A stretch of DNA of 64,000 bases from contig NZ_FNAQ01000002.1 of NCBI RefSeq assembly GCF_900101955.1, positions 62,001 through 126,000 on the forward strand, read 5' to 3'. Origin of the DNA: Desulfuromonas thiophila (GTDB taxonomy: Bacteria; Desulfobacterota; Desulfuromonadia; Desulfuromonadales; Desulfuromonadaceae). Positions 55,347 through 64,000 of this stretch are shown piece by piece (within the stretch, counting starts at the first letter, position 1; every line of letters starts with the position of its first letter). A model generated the notes under the pieces. It was not told the DNA's origin, searched no databases, and worked only from the letters and a program-made list of their open reading frames with translations. The translations under genes and the position numbers were made by a program.

Positions 55347-56582
55347 ATGTATGGCCTGACCGTCGATGACGGTGGTCGTGTGGCCCTGCCGCAACGGGTC
55401 GTTGCCCGGTTGCGCAGCCACGAGTTGCGCTTGCAGAGCCATTCGCCGGCCCACCTCACCCTGGTGGCGCAGGGCGGTGGCGAGCCCTGTCTGACGGTGA
55501 CCCTGGGAGAGCTTGGCGTTGCAGATGTGCTTTCGTTTCTCAATATGTTCCGCAAGACCGGAGTGCTTTATCTGGAGCTTGCGGATGGGGGCCGCCAGAT
55601 TTTTTTTCAGGAAGGCGAGATCATTTTTGCCCTGAGTGAGCGGGTCGAGGAGGATCTGGGCGAGACGCTCTGCCAGACTGGCCGGCTGGATCGCGCCACT
55701 CTGGCGCAGGTCCGTAGCGAGCTGACGGGCGAATGGACCCTGGCCCAGCTGCTGGTGAAAAAGAACTTGGTAGCGCCACGCGATCTGTGGTTGGCGACCC
55801 GTTATCAGGTAGAGACCATCGTTTACGGCCTGTTTGCCAGTGATCAGCAGGGGGGAGCCTGCTTTGTGGCCGGTGATCCGGGGCGCGACGATATCGTGCG
55901 TCTGTCCATGAGCACGCAGAATCTGATCATGGAAGGCCTGCGTCGCGTCGATGAGCGGGCCCTGTATCTGCGCCGGTTGCGTTCCTTCGAGGCTCAGCTG
56001 TCCTACAGCGGCCGGTCACCGACCGATCTGGCCGAGGAGGAAAAGCGGCTGCTCAGTTTCATTTATGGCGCACCGGCAACCGTGGCGGACCTGGTGGTCC
56101 GCAGCGGTCTGGCGGAGTTCGATGCCCTGCGATTGCTGTATCAGCTGGCGGAGAAGAAGATGGTCGATGTCGCCGCGGCCGCGCCAGCGCCGCTGACCGA
56201 GGACGTGGCGGAACTGGTCGAACTGTTTAATGAATTGCTGCGGTTGCTGTGCCAGGCGGTGGCGCAGCGGGAATTTACTGCCGAATTGCAACAGGCTCTG
56301 CGGGTGTTGCCATCGCCGTTACGCGAACTGTTTCGGGGTGTGGTTCTGGCACAGGATGGCAGTGTCGATGGTCGGCAACTGATGCGTAACCTGACGGGTC
56401 TTGAAGGCTTGGAGCAAAAGCGCCTGCTGGTGGACGCCTTGAGCGAACTGGTATATCTGGCCTGTGGCCAGGCCCGTCGGTTGCTGGGCAGTCAGGCCAG
56501 TGGCGAGTTGACCAGCCGGGTGCAGGAACTGGTGCGCCGGGCGCAACGGCTGGTTGCGGGCGGGGAAGAGGAGGAACGATGA
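55347..56582 (+). CDS. DUF4388 domain protein
   Basis: 411 residues, cytoplasmic. After a short N-terminal part, residues about 50-150 ('LTVTLGELGVADVLSFLNMFRKTGVLYLEL', 'IFFQEGEIIFALS') match DUF4388, a domain common in deltaproteobacteria and often called PATAN-like. The remainder is helical with several winged-helix-like stretches. Its function is unknown; such domains are often fused to receivers or linked to surface motility, but no such partner is present here. It is 3 bases after proS and overlaps pyrF (ATGA). Confidence 0.8.
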   Translation: MYGLTVDDGGRVALPQRVVARLRSHELRLQSHSPAHLTLVAQGGGEPCLTVTLGELGVADVLSFLNMFRKTGVLYLELADGGRQIFFQEGEIIFALSERVEEDLGETLCQTGRLDRATLAQVRSELTGEWTLAQLLVKKNLVAPRDLWLATRYQVETIVYGLFASDQQGGACFVAGDPGRDDIVRLSMSTQNLIMEGLRRVDERALYLRRLRSFEAQLSYSGRSPTDLAEEEKRLLSFIYGAPATVADLVVRSGLAEFDALRLLYQLAEKKMVDVAAAAPAPLTEDVAELVELFNELLRLLCQAVAQREFTAELQQALRVLPSPLRELFRGVVLAQDGSVDGRQLMRNLTGLEGLEQKRLLVDALSELVYLACGQARRLLGSQASGELTSRVQELVRRAQRLVAGGEEEER

Positions 56583-57298
56583 AGGAACGGTTGATTTTTG
56601 CCCTTGATGTTGAGGATGGCGCCACGGCGTTGGCCTGGGTGGAGCGGCTTAGGGCTGAGGTGGGTCTGTTCAAGGTGGGCAAGCAGCTTTTTACCAGCGC
56701 TGGCCCCGAGCTAGTGAGGCGTATCGTCCTCAATGGCGGCCAGGTATTCCTTGATCTGAAATATCACGACATTCCCAATACGGTCGCCAAGGCCGCCATT
56801 GAGGCGCTGCGGTTGGGGGTGTCCATGCTGAATGTCCATGCCCTGGGCGGCATGACCATGATGCAGACCATGAGTGCACAGGTGCGCCAGATCGCGGCTG
56901 CGGAAGGGCGGCCCTGCCCGCTGTTGTTGGCGGTGACCATTCTGACATCGGCCTCACAGTCCGACTTGCAGGCGGTTGGGATTGACCGGCCGGTTACTGA
57001 AATGGTGGTGCGCTTGGCGCAGCTGGCTCAAGCTGCTGGACTGGATGGGGTGGTGGCTTCGGCTCAGGAGGCGCCCCTGATCCGGCAGGCCTGTGGACCG
57101 GACTTTGTGATTGTTACGCCGGGGGTTCGGCCCGTGGCCAGTGCGGTTGATGATCAGCAGCGCATCATGACGCCTGCTGCGGCGTTGGCGGCTGGTGCCG
57201 ACTATCTGGTAGTGGGGCGGCCCATTGCCACGGCGTCTGATCCGGTGCAGGCAGCCCGGGCGATAGTGACGGAAATGGCCAGTTCGGCAAGCGCATGA
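56579..57298 (+). CDS. pyrF: Orotidine 5'-phosphate decarboxylase
   Basis: 239 residues, the usual length. The catalytic pattern DLKYHDIPNT (59-68; D59, K61, D64) is intact; 'VTPGVRP' and 'GADYLVVGRPI' bind phosphate. It makes UMP. It overlaps both neighbours by 4 bases. Confidence 0.98.
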   Translation: MKERLIFALDVEDGATALAWVERLRAEVGLFKVGKQLFTSAGPELVRRIVLNGGQVFLDLKYHDIPNTVAKAAIEALRLGVSMLNVHALGGMTMMQTMSAQVRQIAAAEGRPCPLLLAVTILTSASQSDLQAVGIDRPVTEMVVRLAQLAQAAGLDGVVASAQEAPLIRQACGPDFVIVTPGVRPVASAVDDQQRIMTPAAALAAGADYLVVGRPIATASDPVQAARAIVTEMASSASA

Positions 57299-58050
57299 GC
57301 GACGACCAGCTGTTGTATGGTATCAATCCGGTGCAGGCGGCCCTGCAGCAGGCCGGCCGCGTCAAGGAGCTGCTGCTGGTGGAGGCGGAGCTGAGCGAAC
57401 GACTGGCACAGCTTGCTGCTCAGGCGCAGCAGTCATCCGTGCGGCTTCGACGACTGCCCCGGGCGGAGTTGGACCGGCTCTGTGGCGGTGATCGGCACCA
57501 GGGTGTCGTGGCTCGGGTGGCGGCGGTGCAGACACAGCGGCTGGAGCCGCTGCTGGCGCAGTTGCGTCAGCCGACCGCGCTGGTGCTGGTGCTGGATGGC
57601 GTCACCGATCCGCACAACTTTGGTGCATTGATCCGCAGTGCGGCGGCCGCCGGCTGTCAGGCGGTGGTCTACGGCCGCGACCGATCCTGTCCGTTGACGG
57701 CGACAGTGGCCCGGGCGGCCGCCGGCTGCCTGGAGCGGGTGGCCCTGTGCCCCGTTGTAAATCTGAGCCGAGCCCTGCGCCAGCTCAAGGAAGCTGGGCT
57801 GTGGGTTTATGGCCTGGCAGGAGAGCAGGCTGTCTCGTTGTATGGCACCGATCTGGCGGGTCCGGTGGCGCTGGTGGTGGGTGCCGAGGGGAAGGGGTTG
57901 CGGCCTGCCGTGCGCAGCGAGTGCGATCAGCTGCTGTGCATACCGATGGCGGCGGCGGTAGAGTCGCTCAATGTGTCGGTAGCCGCGGCCGTTGCCCTGT
58001 TCGAGGTGGTGCGTCAGCGCGTTGCTGCTGGTGGCGGGCAGGAAAAGTAA
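57295..58050 (+). CDS. rlmB: 23S rRNA 2'-O-ribose methyltransferase, RlmB/TrmH family
   Basis: 251 residues. N-terminal substrate-binding part ('LLYGINPVQAALQQ'), then a SPOUT domain with 'LDGVTDPHNFGALIRSAAAAG', 'LVVGAEGKGLRP' and 'MAAAVESLNVSVAAAVALFE'. RlmB makes Gm2251 in 23S rRNA; related enzymes act on other sites, so the exact target is inferred. It overlaps pyrF and precedes the tRNA cluster promoter. Confidence 0.92.
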   Translation: MSDDQLLYGINPVQAALQQAGRVKELLLVEAELSERLAQLAAQAQQSSVRLRRLPRAELDRLCGGDRHQGVVARVAAVQTQRLEPLLAQLRQPTALVLVLDGVTDPHNFGALIRSAAAAGCQAVVYGRDRSCPLTATVARAAAGCLERVALCPVVNLSRALRQLKEAGLWVYGLAGEQAVSLYGTDLAGPVALVVGAEGKGLRPAVRSECDQLLCIPMAAAVESLNVSVAAAVALFEVVRQRVAAGGGQEK

Positions 58051-58069
58051 CCGTCGGCCTGAAATTCTG

Positions 58070-58098
58070 TTGACAGCCAGGCACCGATTGATTATAAC
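58070..58098 (+). promoter_or_regulatory. Strong promoter of the tRNA-tuf operon
   Basis: TTGACA (58070-58075), 17-base spacer, TATAAC (58093-58098), followed by a GC-rich stretch (CCTCCTCGC), as in growth-rate controlled stable-RNA promoters. It lies about 90 bases before the first tRNA. Confidence 0.88.
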
Positions 58099-58189
58099 CC
58101 TCCTCGCTTGTCGGCGGCGGGAAATGCTGCCTTGGATAAATTTCCTGCTTGCAATCTCCGATCGATTGAGGTAGAAACTGCGGCTCTGT

Positions 58190-58265
58190 GCTGGCGTAGC
58201 TCAATCGGTAGAGCAACTGACTTGTAATCAGTAGGTTGGGGGTTCAATTCCTCTCGCCAGCTCCA
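58190..58265 (+). tRNA. tRNA-Thr (anticodon TGT)
   Basis: 76 bases with encoded CCA. Acceptor GCTGGCG/CGCCAGC, anticodon loop CTTGTAA (TGT at 58223-58225), T arm GGGGGTTCAATTCCTCT. First of four tRNAs before tuf, the standard order. Confidence 0.97.
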
Positions 58266-58304
58266 AATAAAATAACCAGGCGCAAGCCTTTCAGAAAGTC
58301 CCCT

Positions 58305-58389
<85 letters not shown>

Positions 58390-58495
58390 CAATTTCATTT
58401 CGGACGAATACGGCATGGCCCGTCGCAGGAGCGAAAAGCTGACGAACTGCGCGAGGGTGCCGGACGAGTCCAAGGGTTGTTCAGATCCGGTATGG

Positions 58496-58572
58496 GCGGG
58501 AGTAGCTCAGTTGGCTAGAGCATCAGCCTTCCAAGCTGAGGGTCGCGGGTTCGAGTCCCGTTTCCCGCTCCA
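58496..58572 (+). tRNA. tRNA-Gly (anticodon TCC)
   Basis: 77 bases with encoded CCA, acceptor GCGGGAG/TTCCCGC, anticodon TCC (58530-58532). It is 106 bases after tRNA-Tyr; the gap contains nothing recognisable. Confidence 0.96.
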
Positions 58573-58598
58573 TTAAAAAGCACGTGACAGCAGGTTAA

Positions 58599-58675
<77 letters not shown>

Positions 58676-58765
58676 CGTTGTTGCGATGGGGATCGTTGGG
58701 CTGTTCCGAGAGGCCGTAGGCCAAAGACCGCTACTGTAAAAAATTGATTGGAGAGGAAGAATATC

Positions 58766-59956
<1,191 letters not shown>

Positions 59957-59976
59957 GTTTTAATTAGGTTCGGATA

Positions 59977-60000
59977 GCTGCCGCCGGTTGCGGCGGCAGC
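59977..60000 (+). other. Hairpin between tuf and rpmG
   Basis: Perfect 10-bp stem GCTGCCGCCG/CGGCGGCAGC with loop GTTG, 20 bases after the tuf stop. There is no T-run, so transcription probably continues into rpmG-secE; the hairpin could stabilise tuf mRNA or mark a processing point. Confidence 0.55.
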
Positions 60001-60014
60001 GTCGGAGATAAGTG

Positions 60015-60167
60015 ATGGCATCAGATATTATCACGCTGGCCTGCACCGAGTGTAAGCAGCGCAATTACACGACTACCAAAAATAAACGCAATCTGCCGGA
60101 TCGACTTGAGTTTAAAAAGTACTGTCGTTTTGACCGGCGTCATACCCTGCATCGGGAGACCAAGTAG
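60015..60167 (+). CDS. rpmG: 50S ribosomal protein L33
   Basis: 50 residues ([22 protein letters not shown]...RETK), too short for simple gene lists. The N-terminal zinc knuckle CTEC (10-13) is present, but the second one reads C-R-F-D instead of the usual C-x-x-C, so one zinc ligand is Asp42. The sequence is otherwise a normal L33 ('[20 protein letters not shown]'). It stands between tuf and tRNA-Trp/secE, its standard place. Confidence 0.95.
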   Translation: MASDIITLACTECKQRNYTTTKNKRNLPDRLEFKKYCRFDRRHTLHRETK

Positions 60168-60192
60168 TCTTCGATGTGTCAAGCGTTGCTGC

Positions 60193-60269
60193 AGGCCAGT
60201 AGCTCCAACGGCTAGAGCACCGGTCTCCAAAACCGGGTGTTGGGGGTTCGAATCCCTCCTGGCCTGCCA
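60193..60269 (+). tRNA. tRNA-Trp (anticodon CCA)
   Basis: 77 bases with encoded CCA, acceptor AGGCCAG/CTGGCCT, anticodon CCA (60227-60229) in loop CTCCAAA. Located between rpmG and secE, as in many bacteria. Confidence 0.97.
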
Positions 60270-60298
60270 ATTTTAATGCATCGAAGCGGGGTTAAGGC

Positions 60299-60484
60299 GT
60301 GGGAAAAATAGCAGGTTTTCTGGGCAATGTGCGTCACGAACTGGTCAAGGTTACCTGGCCAAGCAAAAAAGACACCTACGCTTCGACTTTTGTTGTCATC
60401 GCCTTCGTGCTGCTGATCGCCGTGTTTCTCTGGGGTGTCGATACCCTGTTGTCGACCCTGGTCAGAACCCTTCTCAGTCGATAG
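60299..60484 (+). CDS. secE: Preprotein translocase subunit SecE
   Basis: 61 residues, GTG start. The short, single-span form: an amphipathic cytoplasmic helix ('VRHELVKVTWPSKKDTYAST', conserved W-P-x-K/R) and one membrane segment (about 31-56). SecE clamps SecY. It is followed after 6 bases by nusG. Confidence 0.95.
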   Translation: MGKIAGFLGNVRHELVKVTWPSKKDTYASTFVVIAFVLLIAVFLWGVDTLLSTLVRTLLSR

Positions 60485-60490
60485 AAAGCG

Positions 60491-61027
60491 GTGCAGGTGA
60501 TGAAGTGGTACGGTGTCCATACCTATTCAGGCTTTGAAAACAAAGTTAAGCAAAATCTCGAAGAGCGCGTCCGAATGCTGGGCATGGAAGAGCAGTTTGG
60601 CGAGATTTTGGTGCCTTCCGAGGTTGTTGTCGAGTTAAAAAACGGTGAGCGTAAAACCTCCACGCGTAAGTTCTTCCCCGGCTACATTCTGGTTCAGATG
60701 GAACTCAACAGTGAGACCTGGCATGTTGTCAAGGACACGGCCAAGGTGACTGGCTTTGTCGGTGGTGGTACCAATCCGCCGTCCATACCCGATGCCGAGG
60801 TGGCTAAAATCACCGCACGAATGGAGGAGGGGGCTGAGCGGCCCAAGCCGAAAGTTGAATATGAAATTGGTGAAACGGTTCGGGTTGTTGATGGACCCTT
60901 TCTTAATTTCACGGGTGTGGTCGAGGATGTGAAGCCCGACAAGGGCAAATTGAAAGTCATGGTCAGTATTTTCGGTCGTGTCACCCCGGTGGAGCTGGAT
61001 TTTATCCAGGTAGAGAAGACTAGCTAG
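60491..61027 (+). CDS. nusG: Transcription antitermination/termination factor NusG
   Basis: 178 residues from GTG 60491; ATG 60500 ([16 protein letters not shown]) is an equally possible start, and the ribosome site does not decide. NGN domain (1-120) and KOW domain ('[22 protein letters not shown]'). NusG binds RNA polymerase, supports pausing control and Rho action, and couples to ribosomes. Standard secE-nusG-rplK order. Confidence 0.97.
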   Translation: MQVMKWYGVHTYSGFENKVKQNLEERVRMLGMEEQFGEILVPSEVVVELKNGERKTSTRKFFPGYILVQMELNSETWHVVKDTAKVTGFVGGGTNPPSIPDAEVAKITARMEEGAERPKPKVEYEIGETVRVVDGPFLNFTGVVEDVKPDKGKLKVMVSIFGRVTPVELDFIQVEKTS

Positions 61028-61058
61028 ATCCGGGTGGCAGGTTAAGGGAGTTTCAGGG

Positions 61059-61481
61059 ATGGCCAAGAAAGTTACCGGACAAATTAAACTGCAGATTCCA
61101 GCAGGCAAGGCAAATCCGTCGCCACCTGTAGGCCCAGCTCTGGGTCAGCATGGTGTGAATATTATGGAGTTCTGCAAGTCGTTCAATGCAAAGACCCAGT
61201 CGGAAGAGGGTATGATCATCCCGGTGGTGATCACGGTTTATGCCGATCGGTCCTTTACATTTATTACGAAGACGCCTCCTGCCGCCGTGCTGCTGATGAA
61301 GGCTGCCAAGATTCCCAAAGGATCGGGTGTGCCGAACAAGAACAAGGTGGGTAAGGTCAGCATGGCACAGGTGGAAGAGATCGCGCGGCTGAAGATGCCG
61401 GATCTCAATGCCTTTGATGAGTCGGCTGCGGTGCGTACCATTCTGGGCACTGCGCGCAGCATGGGCCTCGAAGTCGAATAA
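61059..61481 (+). CDS. rplK: 50S ribosomal protein L11
   Basis: 140 residues. '[31 protein letters not shown]' in sections is the L11 N-terminal domain; the C-terminal part binds 23S rRNA of the GTPase centre. AAGGGAG is upstream of the ATG. Confidence 0.98.
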   Translation: MAKKVTGQIKLQIPAGKANPSPPVGPALGQHGVNIMEFCKSFNAKTQSEEGMIIPVVITVYADRSFTFITKTPPAAVLLMKAAKIPKGSGVPNKNKVGKVSMAQVEEIARLKMPDLNAFDESAAVRTILGTARSMGLEVE

Positions 61482-61498
61482 GCTTGGAGTGAGAGCAG

Positions 61499-62200
61499 AT
61501 GGCTACAGGTAAAAAACGGATAGCAGCGAAATCGAAGGTTGACCGTAGTGTCAACTATGCACTGAGCGATGCCCTGACTCTGCTGAAAGAGGTCGCCAAC
61601 GCCAACTTTGATGAGACTGTCGATGTAACGGTGCGTCTTGGTGTTGACCCGCGCAAGGCCGACCAGATGGTCCGTGGCGCCGTGGTGTTGCCGCATGGCT
61701 TGGGCAAGCAGGTGCGTGTACTGGTGTTTGCCAAGGGTGAGAAGGCTCAGGAGGCACAGCAGGCAGGTGCTGATTTTGTCGGCGCCGAGGATCTGGTTGA
61801 GAAGATTCAGGGTGGATGGTTCGAGTTTGATACCGCCATCGCAACTCCAGACATGATGGGCCTGGTTGGTAAGATCGGCCGCATCCTTGGTCCTCGTGGC
61901 CTGATGCCCAACCCCAAGGTTGGTACCGTCACCTTTGATGTTGGCCGGGCTGTCAACGAGTCAAAGTCGGGTAAGGTTGAATACCGGGTCGAGAAGGCTG
62001 GAATCGTTCATGCGCCGGTTGGCAAGGCTTCTTTCGATGCCGCTACCCTGCAGGACAATATTGTTTCCTTGATGGATGCTTTGATTAAAGCTAAGCCGGC
62101 GACCGCCAAGGGGACCTATCTGAAAAAAATCAGTGTCTCCAGCACGATGGGCCCTGGCATCTTTGTTGATGTCGCCGGAGTGCAGGCGCTGGTGAAATAG
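61499..62200 (+). CDS. rplA: 50S ribosomal protein L1
   Basis: 233 residues. '[19 protein letters not shown]' is the L1 signature. L1 forms the mobile stalk at the E site and in many bacteria represses the rplK-rplA mRNA. I did not identify its mRNA target here. Confidence 0.98.
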   Translation: MATGKKRIAAKSKVDRSVNYALSDALTLLKEVANANFDETVDVTVRLGVDPRKADQMVRGAVVLPHGLGKQVRVLVFAKGEKAQEAQQAGADFVGAEDLVEKIQGGWFEFDTAIATPDMMGLVGKIGRILGPRGLMPNPKVGTVTFDVGRAVNESKSGKVEYRVEKAGIVHAPVGKASFDAATLQDNIVSLMDALIKAKPATAKGTYLKKISVSSTMGPGIFVDVAGVQALVK

Positions 62201-62419
62201 AGCGGCCGCCTGCCGGCCGCGAGTAAGTGCTATCGAAACAGCAGGCCAGGTACGCCCTGTCCTGCTGTTTTTGGTATCTTCCCTGTCGAAGACAGCAGGT
62301 AAGACCTGTTGCAGGGTCCTTTAATGCGTTTGCGCCTGCCGAGACGGCTTGAGACTCCGCGTCTCCCTGAAGTCTGCACGGGGGAGTTTCCTACATTTTA
62401 AAGGAAAGGAGGAGAGGGA
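62201..62419 (+). promoter_or_regulatory. Leader of rplJ-rplL (probable L10/L12 autoregulatory region)
   Basis: This 219-base gap contains a hairpin AAACAGCAGG/CCTGCTGTTT (62236-62245 with 62261-62270, inner CAGG/CCTG) followed by TTTTT, and a further GC-rich structured stretch to about 62390. The position and size fit the known L10(L12)4-binding leader that represses rplJ translation. The first hairpin also resembles an attenuator. I identified it by position and eye-folding only; I did not confirm the kink-turn. Confidence 0.5.
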
Positions 62420-62938
62420 ATGGACGATCAGAAAAAACGTCAGCTGGTTGAAGAACTCGCCGGCAAACTCAGAACGGCCAAGGCGGCTTATCTGGCAGAT
62501 TATCGTGGCCTGACAGTCGAGCAGGTGAATGATCTGCGTGGCAAACTGCGTGCAACTGGAGCAGAATACCGCGTGGTCAAAAACACCTTGCTGCGTATTG
62601 CTGCCAAGGATACCGGTTTTGAGTGCCTTGATGCGCAACTTGCTGGTCCGACCGCAATCACCATTGTGCAGGATGATCCCGTCGCTCCGGCGAAGGTGTT
62701 GTCAGACTACGCCAAGGGCAGCAAGGTCTTTGAGCTGAGGTCAGGCGCACTTGATGGCAAGCTGCTGTCAACAGACGATATCCAGGCATTGTCCGAGCTG
62801 CCCAGCCGAGAAGTGCTTCTGGCTCGGGTATTGGGTTCAATCAATGCCCCGGTCAGCAATTTTGTCGGTGTGCTGGCCGCGATACCGCGCTCGTTTGTGC
62901 AGGTGCTGGCCGCGATCCAAGACAAGAAGGCGGCTTGA
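62420..62938 (+). CDS. rplJ: 50S ribosomal protein L10
   Basis: 172 residues. 'LAGKLRTAKAAYLADYRGLTVEQVNDLRGKLR' in sections and 'VVKNTLLRIAAK' are conserved L10 features; the C-terminal helix carries the L7/L12 dimers. GGAAAGGAGGAG gives a very strong ribosome site. Followed by rplL after 60 bases. Confidence 0.98.
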   Translation: MDDQKKRQLVEELAGKLRTAKAAYLADYRGLTVEQVNDLRGKLRATGAEYRVVKNTLLRIAAKDTGFECLDAQLAGPTAITIVQDDPVAPAKVLSDYAKGSKVFELRSGALDGKLLSTDDIQALSELPSREVLLARVLGSINAPVSNFVGVLAAIPRSFVQVLAAIQDKKAA

Positions 62939-62998
62939 TCCGCCAGATCATTTATCGTAGTTCATACGTTTACGTTATTACCCGGATGGAGAAAAACA

Positions 62999-63382
62999 AT
63001 GGCCGAGATCACCAAAGAGCAGGTAATTGAATTCATCGAGAAAATGACGGTTCTGGAGCTGGCTGAGCTGGTCAAGGAGCTGGAGGACAAGTTTGGCGTT
63101 TCTGCCGCTGCGCCGGTTGCCGTTGCCGCCGCTGGCCCGGCTGCTGCTGCCGCCCCGGCTGAAGAAGAAAAGACCGAGTTCGACGTCATCCTGGCTTCGG
63201 CTGGCGATAAGAAGATCAATGTCATCAAGGTTGTCCGTGCTGTGACCGGCCTGGGCCTGAAAGAAGCCAAGGACATGGTTGACGGTGCGCCCAGCACGGT
63301 TAAGGAAGCCGCTCCCAAGGAAGAGGCAGAGAACATCAAGAAGCAGCTCGAAGAAGCAGGCGCTTCTGTTCAACTCAAGTAG
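62999..63382 (+). CDS. rplL: 50S ribosomal protein L7/L12
   Basis: 127 residues. Dimerisation domain (1-35), Ala/Pro-rich hinge (37-55), and globular C-terminal domain ('[39 protein letters not shown]' in sections). It recruits translational GTPases. Confidence 0.98.
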   Translation: MAEITKEQVIEFIEKMTVLELAELVKELEDKFGVSAAAPVAVAAAGPAAAAAPAEEEKTEFDVILASAGDKKINVIKVVRAVTGLGLKEAKDMVDGAPSTVKEAAPKEEAENIKKQLEEAGASVQLK

Positions 63383-63407
63383 TTTCTGGCTCGATAATTC
63401 CGCTCTA

Positions 63408-63434
63408 AGCCAAGGTCGCTCTGCGGCCTTGGCT
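63408..63434 (+). promoter_or_regulatory. Hairpin (attenuator or processing site) between rplL and rpoB
   Basis: A 12-bp stem AGCCAAGGTCGC/GCGGCCTTGGCT (one G-T pair) with loop TCT, followed by a T-poor stretch. A partial terminator or RNase III site at this place is known from E. coli and sets the ratio of L12 to RNA polymerase. Confidence 0.65.
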
Positions 63435-63463
63435 GTTCTGCGTTCTTTCCCCAAGGAGTGATC

Positions 63464-64000
63464 ATGGCTTATTCGGTTGCGAATAACCAGCTGTTGCGCA
63501 AGCACTTTTCTGACGTTCAGCGAATCATCGAGATCCCCAACCTCATTGACATCCAGAAAAATTCCTACAAGCGTTTTCTGCAGGCCGATGTGCCACCGGC
63601 ATCGCGCCAGAATATCGGCCTTGAGGCAGTTTTCCGTTCGGTGTTTCCAATCCGTGATTTCAGCGAGACCTGCTCGCTGGAATACGTTTCCTATGTGCTG
63701 GAAACGCCTAAATATGATGTCGATGAATGCCATCAGCGCGGAATGACTTTTGCCGCGCCGGTCAAGGTGCGCGTGCGTCTGGTGTCCTGGGATGTCGACA
63801 AGGATACCCAGGTCCAGTCGATCCGCGACATCAAGGAGCAGGAGGTCTATTTCGGTGAGATTCCGTTGATGACGGAAAACGGTACCTTCATCATCAATGG
63901 CACCGAGCGCGTTATCGTCAGCCAGCTGCATCGCTCTCCAGGGGTGTTTTACGATCATGATCGCGGCAAAACCCATTCCAGCGGCAAGCTGCTGTATAAT
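63464..64000 (+). CDS. rpoB: RNA polymerase beta subunit RpoB (N-terminal part, cut by the window end)
   Basis: 179 residues are visible, starting [17 protein letters not shown]. '[17 protein letters not shown]', '[33 protein letters not shown]' in sections are the conserved N-terminal region. AAGGAG stands 6 bases before the ATG. The gene runs off the end; rpoC would be expected next. Confidence 0.98.
   Translation, partial: MAYSVANNQLLRKHFSDVQRIIEIPNLIDIQKNSYKRFLQADVPPASRQNIGLEAVFRSVFPIRDFSETCSLEYVSYVLETPKYDVDECHQRGMTFAAPVKVRVRLVSWDVDKDTQVQSIRDIKEQEVYFGEIPLMTENGTFIINGTERVIVSQLHRSPGVFYDHDRGKTHSSGKLLYN

Overview
The window is a contiguous, gene-dense, high-GC piece of a bacterial chromosome. 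It carries only core and lineage-typical genes; I saw no insertion sequence, prophage, CRISPR array or rRNA. The best fit is a deltaproteobacterial anaerobe of the Desulfuromonadales/Geobacterales type (Geobacter, Pelobacter or Desulfuromonas relatives). The evidence is a complete selenocysteine system, a selenoprotein form of SelD, a DUF3343 (putative Se/S carrier) gene, a DUF4388 gene, a CcsB/ResC-type cytochrome c biogenesis protein, a PASTA-bearing FtsI, meso-DAP type MurE, and abundant c-di-GMP and chemotaxis-like signalling. This placement is inference; no 16S gene is present.

Layout. 1-2,100: the end of a ccsB-like gene, a methyltransferase, a small divergent operon (DciA-like protein plus membrane protein) and the DUF3343 gene. 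2,173-5,648: ffh-rpsP-rimM-trmD-rplS from a near-consensus promoter. 5,821-9,726: rnhB, yraN-like, nadE, rsmI. 9,701-13,501: acyP and ligA (minus), then a CorC/HlyC-family membrane protein from an abutting divergent promoter. 13,643-32,273: a complete division and cell-wall (dcw) cluster, mraZ-rsmH-ftsL-X-ftsI-murE-murF-mraY-murD-ftsW-murG-murC-murB-ddl-ftsQ-ftsA-ftsZ. It starts with a TTGACA-17-TATATT promoter followed by three 10-bp-phased MraZ boxes and ends in a strong terminator. 32,323-34,726: a radical SAM protein and a flavin reductase-like protein. 34,741-39,175: the selA-selB-selD operon (minus), in which selD itself carries an in-frame UGA. 39,417-47,810: a signalling island (GAF-PAS-GAF-GGDEF-EAL protein, CheA-like kinase, PleD-like cyclase, hybrid kinase, CheC, CheY). 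47,907-48,735: selC and yedF. 48,917-53,409: an RlmD-like methyltransferase, ispG and a Ycf46-like AAA ATPase. 53,625-58,050: proS, a DUF4388 gene, pyrF and an RlmB-like methyltransferase. 58,070-64,000: tRNA-Thr/Tyr/Gly/Thr, tuf, rpmG, tRNA-Trp, secE, nusG, rplKAJL and the start of rpoB.

How the parts fit together. Selenide is activated by SelD. SelA converts Ser-tRNA(Sec) (from selC) to Sec-tRNA(Sec), and SelB delivers it to UGA codons that have a SECIS hairpin. Because SelD has U17, the pathway needs its own product to be made. YedF and the DUF3343 protein are candidate sulfur/selenium handling partners. The signalling island lies exactly between selABD and selC-yedF. It combines chemotaxis-like parts (CheA, CheC, CheY) with two diguanylate cyclase proteins and no receptor or CheW gene nearby, so a non-flagellar role in c-di-GMP control is plausible but unproven. 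The most notable items are this arrangement, the SelD UGA, the MraZ operator array, the symmetric ligA/corC divergent promoter, an unrecognised one-TM protein between ftsL and ftsI, and a ribosomal protein L33 with one zinc-ligand cysteine replaced by aspartate.
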